Of a DNA stretch of 64,000 bases, positions 51,211-63,465 are shown piece by piece; positions within the stretch are counted from its first letter, which is position 1, and each line of letters begins with the position of its first letter. The stretch is from Parus major (Eukaryota; Chordata; Aves; Passeriformes; Paridae). The notes under the pieces are model-generated. The model was given only the letters and a program-made list of their open reading frames with translations, was not told where the DNA came from and searched no databases. The stretch lies in the NCBI RefSeq assembly GCF_001522545.3, contig NC_031770.1, forward strand, positions 92,398,339 through 92,462,338. Direction: 5' to 3'. Made by a program: the position numbers and the translations under genes.

Positions 51211-52504
51211 CCTTGATTGTGCCTTGAGGAAAACTTTCCTGCAAATCCTGGAGAAAATATTAGAAATGGTTTTCTAATACCATGTGTCCTAATGCTGAGT
51301 TGCTCTTCTTTGGGCAATATGAATGCTCTCAAAAAGAGAAATAAAACCTTTTTCTTTCTTTTTTTCCCTTTTTTTATTCTCCAAACTCATTTATATTTCT
51401 CTGAACTATGGTGAGTTCAGCACCTCCCCAATGTTTAATTACCTACACAGCAAGTAAAATTCATATTACCTTAAGGCTGATTTTTTTCTAATATTAACCA
51501 CCAGTCACTGAATCCTGTTTTGACTTTTTCTAAGAATGTTAGAAAGTTTCCACCCATCAGATTCACTTATGTGTGAAATGATCTTCCAGGCTGCTTTTCA
51601 ACGAGCTCAAAGGGTTGAGCGCTATAAGTCTCACATTGTTTTGCAATTCATAGATCACTTTGAGTGCCTTCCTTCAAGCTGTCTCAATACATCCCCCTTA
51701 AATTACAGAGGCAGATGCAATGGATTATCATTTCAGCCTTTACAGAGGTGCAGCTAGAGGCAAGCTCATGACCCTATTTCTACTCTTTACCTACACAAGG
51801 AGCACATTACCTCTCCTTGCCCCCAGCATTACACTGTGGAAGACACGAGGAGCTGGCTATTCTGGGTATCTTAAAGCCTTATTTTCCAAGATTTACATTC
51901 TTCCCCTGCAGAATGTCTTCATTTCTTACCTAGGCTAACTTATTTTTCAGCATTTAAATGCCTTTTTTGGGGCATCTGAACACTTTCCCTGTTATTTCTA
52001 TTTCTGCATGAGAATATGCACTCTTTATTGCTTCTTCTTCCATCAATAGTCATGTCATGGCTGGACTTGCTTGGTAAATTGCTTCATGATCATAAAATGT
52101 TATATAAATAAATACTAAAATGATAGTCCAAGGATAAACTTTGGTTATTTGCAACAATTAAAAAGTAAATTTAGAGATTTTCAGTAGACAAGTCTTTAAT
52201 TCATCTGATAGAACTCCTGTTATTTCTAAGGTCAAAATTTTTAATTTTTTTGACATTGGATACCACATTATACCACACAATATAAATAATCAATATAAAA
52301 AAACATAATGCATCCAAAATCAGTTATTACTATAGGGTTATAATAACATTTTTAAGAAAACCTTCTTCACTTAGTTTTAAATATCAGTGAAACAGGAAAT
52401 GAAGGCGGCAGGTCTGCATGAAATATTGAGATATCTGATTGAGCAGGAGTGGAAAACAAACAAGAAAGGTATGGGCATGACAGTCTAAGTACACCTCAGG
52501 TGAT

Positions 52505-52902
52505 TAAATGGTTGAAGCATCTGGCATATAAGGAGCATATGACATATAGGGAGAGGCTTACAGATCTGGGAATGTCAAGAGAAGACTCAGGAGGGATCTT
52601 ATCATTGTGCATAAATACCTGATGGGAAGGAGCAAAGACTCTTCCCAATAATTTCCACTGTCAGAAAGAGAGGCAAGGGACACAAACTGAAACACCTGAG
52701 ATTATATCCAGGCACAGCAAGATTCCTTTTTACTGCAAGGATGGTCAAGCAGCAGAACAGATTGGCCAAGGAATTTGCAGTCTTGATTCTTAAACCAAAC
52801 TGGACACTGTCCTGGATAACCTGCTTTGGCCTTGCTTGAACTTGGAGTGGATTATTTCCAGCAGACCTTTCCAACCTTGATTGTTCTGTGCTTCTGTGCT
52901 TC
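52505..52902 (+). mobile_element. CR1 LINE 3'-end fragment
   Basis: The CR1 sense strand: GGAGGGATCTTATCATTGTG, CATAAATACCTGATGGGAAG, GACACAAACTGAAACACCTG, TTTTTACTGCAAGGATGGTC, GAACAGATTGGCCAAGGAAT, GACCTTTCCAACCTTGATTG, ending in the tail TTCTGTGCTTCTGTGCTTCC at about 52883-52902. The tail is a mutated form of the usual octamer-like repeat. Confidence 0.92.
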
Positions 52903-53599
52903 CATAAATACATTTTAGTGGTCTTTAGTCTATCAGTCTCTAAGATTTCCTTTAATCTTTCTCTTTTTTAGGCAATAAGAACAAATGTATATAGCTTACC
53001 TGAATTACTACCTGCTCTATTTTTGGAGATGACAGATTGACTGACTGAATGCTGCCAACAGCAGGAGTTAACATCCAAGGCTCTGAGGTGATGGAAAGAA
53101 TATTTTCTTAAAAATCCACATACTTCTGGGTATTTTTTTAAACAAAGCCATTGTTTAAATCCAGATTGGAAATACTAGAGGAAGGACTCCGTCAAGAAAC
53201 AACAAAATATGTAGGGGACAAGTCCCCAAGCTCTCTATTTAATCAGGGTTGAGTAACATATCTGAATTTCCCCATATTTAAAATTTACCTTGAAGTTAAT
53301 ACACTTTTAAAGCACTGTATTAAAGCTCAGAACATTGGGATGCCATTTGATACATTCACTCTGAAGTTGAGCTCTGATGTCAGTGCATCCAGACACACCT
53401 TCACCTGCAGCTGAAGGATAGTGATTTCAAGATGACTGGTAAACACCAAAACATTCAACTTCTGTGCATTTCTATTTTTAAAACTAGACTAGAAGTTCAT
53501 TCATACAGTACTCAGCATCTCAGTGTCCTCAACTGAAATGCCAACAGGAGACTCTCCCACTGACTTTTAACTTTGTGTGTATGTAAATATGTATGACTA
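52903..53599. other. Unassigned DNA
   Basis: No gene or element is recognised between the CR1 tail and the GC-richer block. Confidence 0.5.
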
Positions 53600-53920
53600 C
53601 GTGTAGGTATGTTGGGTGCCCAGGCTGTGGCAGCAGCAGAGGGTGCAGGGGAGCTCTGTCAGGGGAGGTCAGGACTGCCTTGTGCCAGACAGAGCCTGTT
53701 CCAGCCAACTCCAACCAGCCCACTGCAGGACACAGCTGAGCCCCACGGATGGGGTGGGAGCATTTCTGGCAGTGTAAGAAAGGGCAAAAATGGTAGTGAG
53801 CATTGAGGGGGAAAGGTCAGAGAAACAGCCCTGTGAGATGGGGACAGAAGGAAGAAGAGGGAAGGAGCAGGAAATATCAAAGGGACTGCAGCCATGGAAC
53901 ACCTGTGTGACAGCACAGAC
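53600..53920. other. GC-richer unclassified interspersed-repeat-like block
   Basis: The composition is clearly GC-richer than the flanks, with words such as GGTGCCCAGGCTGTGGCAGC, GACTGCCTTGTGCCAGACAG and GCCCACTGCAGGACACAGCT. I recall similar wording from dispersed avian sequence but cannot name the family. Overlapping frames exist on both strands (65-100 codons), none convincing. It could be ERV internal sequence, given the LTR portion that follows at 54120. Confidence 0.4.
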
Positions 53921-54020
53921 TTATCATAAACACCCAAACTTTAGCTCTGTAATTAACGCCAGGAAAAAATATTTCAAAGGGCTTTCTCACAAGGCAAAAA
54001 CACAAAAACAAAAAGTGGAG
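53921..54020 (+). repeat. Dispersed direct repeat, copy A
   Basis: TTATCATAAACACCCAAACT opens about 100 bases that recur at 55592. Shared parts include the TTATCATAAACA start, a TAATTAA core, ATTTCA.AGGGCTTT and the closing CACAAGGCAAAAACACAAAA. The copies are diverged by substitutions and a small gap. The family is unknown. Confidence 0.75.
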
Positions 54021-54119
54021 AAGTATAAAGTGGCAAAAATTGCCCAAAATATCTGGACTACAGACCATCCTGCAACCCCTATTCTGTCATAGGAGGAACA
54101 GAGGGTTCCTGCTGCAATA

Positions 54120-54440
54120 AAAATGGGAAGAAGGTGTCTTTTGAACATGGGGAAGGAAGAGTTGTGTGTTTTCTCTCACTGTTATAATATTCGTCTCTTG
54201 GCCTTGGAGCAAATTTCCAATACCCAAATTAATAATTAAATATTCATATAAATTGGCAACAAATTAAATTAATTTTCCCAAGTTCTTTTTTTCCACAAGG
54301 GTGATTAGTAAATTATGTCCCTGTCATTGCTTCAACCCATGGATTTTCTCACTCTTCTTTTACCCATTTGCTCCTGGTTGAAGGGAGAGAGGGAGTGGCC
54401 ACGCAGGGCCTTGGCTGCCAGTGGAGGCCAGTCTACCACA
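54120..54440 (+). mobile_element. ERV LTR fragment (3' part, avian ERVL-like)
   Basis: The 3' portion of an avian LTR. AATTGGCAACAAATTAAATT and AATTTTCCCAAGTTC at about 54251-54285 are followed by CAACCCATGGATTTTCTCAC, then GAGGGAGTGGCCACGCAGG and an end ...CAGTCTACCACA at 54440. At 54254 the copy has AACAAA where I remember AATAAA in related copies, so its polyadenylation signal looks broken. The upstream part (54120-54250) fits less well and seems to carry an AT-rich insertion. It resembles the missing 3' half of the LTR at 14770, but it is a separate insertion 39 kb away. Confidence 0.7.
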
Positions 54441-55591
54441 AACCAGAGGCTTCTGATATGGATCTAGACCCTTGAAACCCCAGATCTCTTAAGTGTGCAA
54501 CAAGGGCACTTGATCAGTGATTTGACTGTGTGTTCACTACTGTTTGTTGGAAAAAGTATCGGTAACACTATTAGGAGATGCTCCTACTTTATGCAGAGCT
54601 ATTTTTAGTTTCTTTCTCAGTGTAGAAAATTTATTCTAAAGAGTATATAAAAATTCCAGTTGATGTTGCCTTTTGAGAGTGAAGTGCATGTTAGCACACA
54701 CAACCAACTGGAAAGACCCGGCCTGGTAGGTGTCTAGCTTATCCTGATGAACAGAAGCAGTAGAGAGGTTCAATAAGACTTCTCTAAATATACCTTTATT
54801 TATGTATCTATCTTTTCTATAAACAATGGCCCCTTTTCTTCCCACAATACCATTCTAAGGATCAGCATTCTACTTCCAGCCAATCAAATAATCATTGTCC
54901 CTAAAGAGCAAGAAACCAGGAAGAAGAGATCTGCTGTTTGCCACTTAACGTTGTAGTGCTTACAGCTTAAGGAGTGGGGCTGGATGGCTTGGAGGTGAAG
55001 CTCTCAGCCATGGTCTTTGCATCATCCCCCTGAACTTCATGCATGGGTTAAGCTCAGAAGCTCTTGGAGATTGCCTGTGGGTCTGGGCTTAAAGCTGACC
55101 TTTTGCTTGAGTGCAAAATTTAGTGTGCATTGAAGCCTTGGTAATGCCCAAGAACATTTTGGATTTCTTTTTTATTGAAGTACTATGAGTGGAAAAGTTA
55201 GCCTGGTTTGTTTTGCAATGCATTTTCAGGGAAGCCTCTGTTGTTATTGTTTGTTCCTTATATTTCATTGGCTTTCACATGAAGTACGATACTCTGGTCC
55301 TCAAGTTTACACAGTATTCCTAAGAGAAATATTGCTGAAAAACAGTGAGGTCTCAAAGGTCCCAAGACTTACTGTCTTCAAAAATGTTAAGATTCCTTCC
55401 ACAGAAATAACTCTTTTAAAGATTATTGACAGCTGCTGATTCTGAAATATATTCAATAAAACAGCTAGCCAACTCAAAAAAATGGCAGTAATAATGAACA
55501 TTCCATTAGGAATGAGAGCATCTGGTCATCCTAAGATGTGGAGTAAAAACTACAGCACTTAAGGCCAAGTTCCCACTGTCTTCTGAATATT
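54441..55591. other. Unassigned DNA
   Basis: No gene or known repeat is recognised. The stretch 54950-55120 is less AT-rich and unclassified. Confidence 0.5.
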
Positions 55592-55694
55592 TTATCATAA
55601 ACATCCAAACTTACTCAGCCCTTTCTCTAATTAATGTCAACAAAAGTATTTCACAGGGCTTTGTCACAAGGCAAAAACACAAAAGCAGTTAAGT
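55592..55694 (+). repeat. Dispersed direct repeat, copy B
   Basis: The second copy of the sequence at 53921, 1671 bases further on and in the same orientation. It begins TTATCATAAACATCCAAACT and closes with CACAAGGCAAAAACACAAAA. Flanking sequence outside the repeat does not match copy A, so this is either a dispersed element or an old local duplication. Confidence 0.75.
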
Positions 55695-58674
55695 GCGTGA
55701 AGAGGGTAATATATAACTGAAATAATTACTTTAAACTAAAAGTGCTAGAGAATAAATAATTTATAACCAGACCTGTCCAACTGTCTTAGTTGTCTTAGTC
55801 TAAGCTAAAAAGACAGGCATATGTTTATCCTAAAGACTCCTATAAAAAAATACATTCTACCACAAAAATAACACTAAATCTCAGATGTTGCTTATAGCAG
55901 ACAAAATAAACCATGTAAGGTCATCATATATTTAAAAGTACTGTGGAAATATTATGTAGTTCTGTATTGCAGCTATGAGGTATAGTGACTTGGTTTCCCT
56001 GTTTGATGCTATGGGATAACTTAGTCTAAATAAATAATTTGTTTCAACGGACACTGCCTTCAAGTGCTAAACAGCATGTGCATATTTGTCAATGATTTCA
56101 TAATTTCTGTTTAGGCTGAGAAGATTATGAGGACTTACACATTTTTTGATATGCCTATCTGTGTAAAACTAGTATATACAAAATAAGTAAAGCCAATACT
56201 ACTGTTCTTCTGTAAATTTGATTAAAAGATTAAAAGCAGATGAGCTGTGGTAAAATTAAGCTCATAGATAATCCACAACACATATTGCATCTGTGTACTA
56301 ACATACTCTCCTTCTCATTTGAGTAAATTAGCCCTCATTTAGTGATGTGTTGTGCTGCCAAACCACTTCCAAGCAGTTTGTTTTATCTCTACTTAATCTC
56401 ACAATTCAGACATCCCATAAAAATTAAACATGAGTGCAGACTTTGAAATCACAGAACCCGGAAAAGAGCTGTAAGAGCCTGCTCTTATGGCAGAGAGAAT
56501 TTTTCTATTATTCATTCAGCTGGGAATGAACAAACACAAGGGGACAAATAGGAAAAAAAAGGGGGGGAGGAGTGGGCAGGGAGGCACTCTGTGAGTTTAT
56601 AACAGAAAAAGAGGGCACATTTAGGAAAAGACACTCCAGAAGCCTTAAACCATATGCCAAAGATTATTTCTAAGAGCTGGGTATAACTAACAATGTATAT
56701 ACATGGTTTACTTCTTTTATGCAGACCTACACACCATCTATGCCATCGAAATTAAAGAGTAGTTGTCATATAAACCTTTTGGCAGTCTTTCTGCTTTGTT
56801 GCTATACTACAAATTGACCATGAAAAGGTTTGTTTGATGGCAGATTCCCACAGAGCAGCCAAGGTAGGCACTGGCACCAGGCAGTTGGGTAGCTGGATCA
56901 CAAACTACAGCGCTGAGACCAGATTTGGAGCCTACAGAGCATGACAGTGAGACCAAAGAAAGGTAAAGTCGTGGAACCCACTGGGTTCATAAGAGTCCTC
57001 CACAGCAGAATCACAGCAAATTTGTACATGCTGGAAATTTGGGGCTTGCAACTCTTAAAAAATCTGCCTAGCTGTGTGAAGGATGAGATGCAGGGACAAG
57101 AATTTGCAGCATACATTTGTGTATACAAATATATAAATACACAGGAACCAATATATTTCTGAAACTAAACCCTCAGAAAATCAGTGATCTGTGGAAATAC
57201 CTGGAAATCACATGATTTAGGTACAATGGCATGAAATACTGAGGAGCATGAGCAGCATTTAACTGTGATATCACCTCAGTCTTGGAAGAGAGGAAAACAC
57301 AGGACTGAGAGTTGAGCTTGCCATGACTCATTGAAATCAGAATAGAAAATGGCTCAAAAGTCATCCTCATACCTGTATTATCTCCCTTTAAATATTCTTT
57401 AAAGGTTTTCTTTGCCACAATGTCTACCAGAACCTGGAGCACACAGCACATATTGGTGTGCAGGGCTAGCTGGGATTCTCTCACAATCTTCTACATGCTC
57501 AGCTTTTCCTGTCTCTCTGCTGGCTCCAAATTTTCAGTTCTGCATCTTAAGTTCTTCTGTGCTGTGCCCTATTTGCACATAGCATTCATTTCATGCCTTT
57601 GATTCCTCTATAGTATAATACAAATATATTATAGTAAAAAAACATTCTTATATTTCTTTATAATTATTATATTTCTTTACAATACGACATATTGCAAAGA
57701 TTTTCTTCTTTCAAGAGATTCTTAGGAGGTAGATATTGATATGGGATTTTTGTTAAATTAGGACTCTATCTTCAATACCTCTACAAATCTACAAATTCAC
57801 ATTTGATACTGCTACAAGTTCTGGTTTATAAACACCTGTTTTTTCCGTGTTAGATTTATGTAGTAGGTTTAGGCGGAAAATTTTATTCTGGCTTTTTTAC
57901 CAGAGTCCAAACACTTTCATAACAATTAAGATGAAACTAGGCGCCTTGTTGGTTTATTTTGCCTTTTTTAATTAGCTCCAGGGGGTATTCTCCACCAAGC
58001 AATTGACATAGATGCAGGATATCTACCAATCAGTTTAAAAATTAAAACAATTATTCCCCTAACCATACCAATACAAGCATTGCATAATCCAAAAGTAAAT
58101 AACCTAATAAAGAACAGAGGAATTAGGGTTTCTCTTTTAAAGAAAGGGTTCTGTTTTATTGAAGAAATATTATATCTGAATGGAGCCTTGAAAGAATGTT
58201 CAAATTCTTTCTTGAACTTCATTTTAGACATGTTTAGTGAAGAGAAGAATTCAAATAATATTAACTATCCTTTGGGAGTGAAAAGTCTGAATGTAACTGA
58301 TAGTAAACTCCATTAAGCTTCTAATACCATTTGAATGTGCTATTAGCTACATGAATCAAAGACTGAAAAGAAAAAAATTAGATGTGAAAAAGACAGTTTT
58401 ATTTTTACCACATTTATGTACAATCACTACATGTAACCCATGGCTTTTTTATAATACTGGATTTTTTTTTAATTTGTCCTTCGGACAGTAAAATATAACT
58501 GATTGTAGACACTTGTTTCTACACCTGTGATATAAATGCATGTAGTGATTGCTATCACTTTAGTCTTTTGAACATTTCTACATCCCTAGAAACAAGAAGA
58601 TACAAAGGTGGTAGTGATTTGTTCAGTAAAGCAGCGTCATGCATTTGTCCCTTTTATTGAAAGACTTATTTACA
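55695..58674. other. Unassigned AT-rich DNA
   Basis: No gene or mobile element is recognised. A short A-run followed by a G-run lies near 56552. The opposing frames at 56898-57484 show no coding signature beyond being open. Confidence 0.5.
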
Positions 58675-58850
58675 AACACAGAATACTTGAGGTTGGAAGA
58701 GGCTTTAGGAGGTCACATTGTGCACACGCAGGGTCACCTAGACCTTGTTGCCCAGGACCTCTCTGTCTTCAAGGGAGTTGACAGCTCCTCCCAGTTTAGT
58801 ATGATGAGCAAAGCTACTGCATGTACCTTGGAGTTCTGTGTCCAAGGGCC
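58675..58850 (-). mobile_element. CR1 LINE fragment with internal junction, antisense
   Basis: The first part is the complement of a CR1 terminus: AACACAGAATACTTGAGGTT, GGAAGAGGCTTTAGGAGGTC, CAGGGTCACCTAGACCTTGT, TGCCCAGGACCTCTCTGTCT. At about 58785 it passes directly to a segment normally several hundred bases further 5' in CR1 (CTCCTCCCAGTTTAGTATGA, TGAGCAAAGCTACTG). So it is an internally deleted copy. The 131-codon frame over it is a by-product. Confidence 0.8.
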
Positions 58851-61800
58851 AGAACTCTGTTATGTATGGGACATAATGAAGCCTGAACTTAATTGGTGGG
58901 AACACAAGTTATTTTCAATAGAAATAAGTGTAAGAAAAATCAAATCTTGGTCAAGTGTTAAAAATATAACATTAAAAACAGAGAAAACTAACATAATTCC
59001 ATTGTTTTCCATTTGCTTATGTGCCCTTGAGTAGCAGCTTATTGCTTTCTACTTTGAAAGCAAATACTGTGGTGATTTTCTTGAGCCAATAGCCTGTGAA
59101 CAGCTTTTTAGTGGAGGAGAGAATGAAGTGGATGGAGGACCACTGCTCCTTTTCCCTTACAGAGAGCAAAGCCCTTCTGCTTTGCAAATAACATCTTGAA
59201 TAACATCAGCCATGCTAGGTTTATGTGAGTGGGATGACACACATCACTCTAAGGGAATGAAAGGGAACATCAGCAGGCAGCCTAAATGGCAGGGTATTTA
59301 CTTCTACACTATTCATATATTCATAAATTCACACCAGCTGAGGATCTGGCTCCTGAAGCTCCCTTTCAGTCCAAGAAAGCAAAGTGCCTCATCACAGAGC
59401 AACAAACTGCTCACAGTTGGTGCCATTCAAGGTGCAGTTTTCAAAAGCAGAAGTACTTTGGAAATACTGGAAAAATAGAAAGGACAGTGATTTCATATCC
59501 AGTTCCCTAAAATATCCAGTTCACTCTGTTCCCAGATTCAGGGGAATGACCAGAACAATATAATATTTATTGTTAGTTCGTAAACCTCTGAGAAAGCGAT
59601 AACCTGAATAGTTACCGATAATTATGTTTGAAAATTAATAACTTTTGTTAACATTTCTTTCATATCATAAATACCATGGAGAGAAGTTTTTGGGGATGAG
59701 ATTTTCTTGTTTTTATAATTCAAAATCCTCCCTTTCTCAAGCAGGCAAGACACACAGTCAAGTAAACATACAAATCTGAAAGAGGCAGATCCCATTAAGA
59801 TGGATGTTGTTCAACAGTGCAGAAAATATGCTTTGTTACAGAAGAAATAATTCTCTAGTAAAATATATGAACAAGTGAAATAATGATATTGGATTTCTAC
59901 TTCTTTATCAGGAATTCATTTAATTTTCAAGCTAGGACCACAAAATGCTTACGGAAGTAACATTGATCAATTATACTGCTCAAATTGTGCAGGGTAATAA
60001 TTTTTCAGGATGAGTTAATTACTTTTGCTTCATTTTCTGTGCATTCTTAATGTCATTGTTATAGAAGGGAGATTTTTAGACAGGTTAGATTTTGAAAAGA
60101 CGGCGCTGAACAGGGGGTCACTAATTAGTAATAGTGCCTAACAGCAGTTTTGCTGGCTGAAGGAGCAGCTGTATTTAAGTAACAGCCTACCTTTATACTA
60201 CCTCTGCATGGCACTTACATGTGGAGGAGAAAAATATTCAGAAGAGGAGAGAAGTCTAGCTGAGCTAAGTCCACATCTCAGAAATACTTTCCTTTGTAGC
60301 AGACCAGGAGATGCAGTTAGCAAAGAGCTGCAGTATGTGCTGCTGTGACCTGTGCCAGCAAATATTTCTGAACAGCAGAAATGCAGAAAACCAGTGAGGT
60401 GGTTGACACAGTGCTTGTAGCAGTCTGCAGTGGACCAGTGTTCCATGACACTAAAGAAATTCGCATTTGGCTGCTTCTCTTCACCTTCTAGCCCTTCTAT
60501 ATATAAGAATTTGCACTTTATCTACCCAGTTTCTTGGCAAATATTCTCATAGTTTATTTTTTTTTGTTAGGGAAAACAAACAAACTAACTAAATAACTAG
60601 CTAACTAAAAGAAAAAAAGTAAAAAGTAAATCTATAAAGGATGCAGAGAGAGACCAAGGCAGAGAGCTCATAAAAAGCACCTGAAAGTGGAAAAGGACAA
60701 TATGCTAAGATCAGCATTCATTTAATTAGGGAACTTGGTTGTGAATCCTTCTTGTCAAAGATCTTCCCTCTATTCCTGCAAAAGCTTCTCTGCAAGCAGG
60801 AGAAATTCTCACCCATAATGAACATGACAGAGCTTAAAATCTTAAAATATCCAGCTGTTCAAACTACTCATATTTAATTTTTTGTAAGGTAAATTAATAC
60901 TTATCTCAGCAAACTCCTTTTCTAAATCACCACCTCTGAAATGGGGAGCTGAGAGGATGACAAAAGAAGTAAAATTTTCCCCAAAATGGAGAGACTTGTA
61001 TCTTGTCTGTTACAAACAGCACAAGAAACAACTTTACTGCATAACTTTCTCTGTCACCGCTCCTTACCAGTTGCAGGCCAAGTTTTAGGAATGAGCAGTC
61101 CAAGACATGAAAAAGTCCATGTTCCTGGGTTGCTGAGCTTGACTATTACCCTTCTTCTCCATCATCCCATATGGCATCTTCAGCAAGGGATTTTGTTGCA
61201 CCCATTTCCCTTGGGTCTGCTTCCATATAACACCAGACAAGCTTGTATTGGGCAAGCAATTTCTTGGGCAGGGCACATGGAACCTGTTCCTATGTAAGAA
61301 AGGCTGGAGTACCAAAGCCTGCCCTGGCTGAACTTGTGTCAGGGTCTGCTTGTGCATGGGAGTGGAAATTCAAACAGCAGACTTAAAAGGAGGGGAGAAA
61401 GCAGGATCCGTCAAGGTGGGGAGGGATGGGTGCAGTGGGTGGGCAGCATTATGGGGCGAGCTGTAGGAAATTGAGACAAGCTAGATATGTTTTTTTTTTG
61501 GAAGATCATTTTGTGTCCAGACTCTGCATCTTACAGTGAGACTAAATTTTACATGTCACCATTATTGTTATATTCTCAGCTCTGCCCTGGAATCAGCAGT
61601 CTGGATACACTTTCAAAAGCCATCTGTACACAGTATAGCTGATCAACATGCTTTCTGCATGGCCAAGATCTGTTCTTTATCAGCTGTAAACAGTGGAAAT
61701 AGAAGTGATTGAATAGCATGCACTTATCTCTGCAGCCAAAATACCAGACCACTGCCAGTGCATAGCCCATATACTTTCTCATTTACCTTCATACTTTAAG

Positions 61801-63433
61801 ATGCAAGTACAAATACGACAGATGAAAACTTTACGTGTTCCTTGTTGCCATATGTTCAAAGGATAAAAATCTAGACAGAATCAATCATCTTTTATATAAC
61901 CCAAGTATTAATTGGAGTGAGACTAATTAGTTGCCTACCTTTGATGAGAAATGAGTTCTCCTCCTCCTCTCTTTTTTAAAGTGAAAGATTTACCACTCAA
62001 TTTTAATGGCATTTTAAACATTTCCTTCTCTTTTACTCTGAGCTACAAATTTCATAGCGATACCTCTGCAGCAGAGAAGCTTTCTGCAAACTGATTCTGA
62101 TACATAAAGTGAAACAAGACCATTTTTCAATAAATTCTAGGAGTCAACAGTAAGCTGAATATAATACTCTACTGCTGGGATTAATTAATAAATTTGGACT
62201 ATGGATTTAAAATGTCAACATCTGATGTAAATGCTAATAAATTATATTATCATTAGTATCTCTGACTATAAAATCTCCATTCCCATCTCTTGTAAAGCAA
62301 ACTAACTAATATGCATTGCAATTTGGTGTGCTGACCCAATAAAGCCTTTAACATTAGCACAAAATAATGAATAAATGTGTCATACATAGTTTTGTTGATT
62401 TAAATTACCTGTACTGTATATAAAATATATATTAATTGCAAAGAGTCCTTCTAGTAAAAATGTATTCAGATCTGCTAAATGGAAGAAAAAAATATCTATT
62501 CTTTCCAATGTTGTTTGAGGAATGATACTCTTTATTCTCACTGTTCGTGACATCAGCAGTAGTAGTACAGCTACCATGTATAGAAGTACTAAATACTCAT
62601 TATGAAAGTATTTTTCTCTGCTAGAAGTTAGTGTAAATGAGAAAGCTGAACCTTCTGATTTTTTTTCTGTCAAGAAAATAAATATACAACAGATTTCCCT
62701 CACATCTTAGTGGATTGGAGAGGTTCTAACACAGCTAGAGGTTTGTTAGTACATCTTTCTTATCAGTTAATGGATGATAAATTCAACAGAAAATGTTTAA
62801 TGAAAGCATCATGAACTACCCCAGGTCACCTGAGGCTTACACAGAACAATTCTAATCTTTCATAGCATGATTTAGGAAACTGCAACAGTTCCACACATTT
62901 CTAGCACACACAAATTTAATGAAAAACTTAGAAATTAAACAAGATCCATTATTTTGCATAAAAACATGTTAGTTAGAATTTTATCAGCAAAAATTTACCA
63001 GAATCTAAATACATCCTCAGGAACTTATCTTGAATGTTCATTTTCTATTGAGGAATTCTCTCTCCCATAATAATACATTCAAAATTCATCAACACTGTGG
63101 GGCAAAGTTTTCCTTACAAAACTTTACAGGGAGCAAAAATAGTAGCATTTCTCAGTCTTTATATTTTTTACTATTTTTGATTTAAATCTTGTATAAAAAT
63201 TGTTTGTATACACAAGCAAAAATTGTTTGCATTCATTTTATTTAATTGGAAATGTTACATATGTTACATTTATAATGTTACATATGGGATGAAAATACTG
63301 CACTCTGAAAAAATATTTTCAAAATAGAACATTCTTCATGGTGTACAATTGGACCCTTATGCATATAATTTTTTTATTAAAAACTAAAAATATTTATTTA
63401 TGAAATGCAGTTCTGTTCATATTATCTGTATAT
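58851..63433. other. Unassigned AT-rich DNA
   Basis: No gene or mobile element is recognised. A CTAA-rich tetranucleotide tract lies at 60576-60611. The interval 60986-61480 is GC-richer, with opposing frames of 90-103 codons, and remains unclassified. The block 62090-62400 is AT-rich with several TAATTA/ATTAATTA words and looks like possible conserved non-coding DNA, which only alignment could confirm. Confidence 0.5.
60576..60611. repeat. CAAA/CTAA tetranucleotide repeat
   Basis: A degenerate microsatellite moving from (CAAA) to (CTAA) units, interrupted by CTAG. Confidence 0.85.
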
Positions 63434-63465
63434 ATTACAGTTATATATATATATATAACTGTAAT
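63434..63465. repeat. Perfect 32-bp palindrome
   Basis: Sixteen bases starting ATTACAGTTATATATA are followed immediately by their exact reverse complement, with no spacer. The centre is an (AT)n run, but the outer arms (ATTACAG / CTGTAAT) are not simple sequence. It could extrude as a cruciform, and such sites are prone to breakage or assembly error. Confidence 0.97.

Larger units (their letters stand above)
48926..52504. other. Unassigned DNA with A/T-rich simple sequence
   Basis: No gene is recognised. It contains the AT-rich tract at 49482-49541 and the A-rich tract at 51000-51210. The interval 51540-51950 is less AT-rich and unclassified. Confidence 0.5.

Noticed and set aside
53659..53937. 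Overlapping frames on both strands in the GC-richer block
   Set aside because: Higher GC alone lengthens chance frames; no conserved domain or consistent codon bias is visible.
58639..59034. 131-codon plus-strand frame
   Set aside because: Its first half is an antisense CR1 fragment and the remainder has no recognisable domain.
60986..61357. Opposing 103- and 90-codon frames
   Set aside because: Frames are open on both strands over the same bases, with no family resemblance or splice support.
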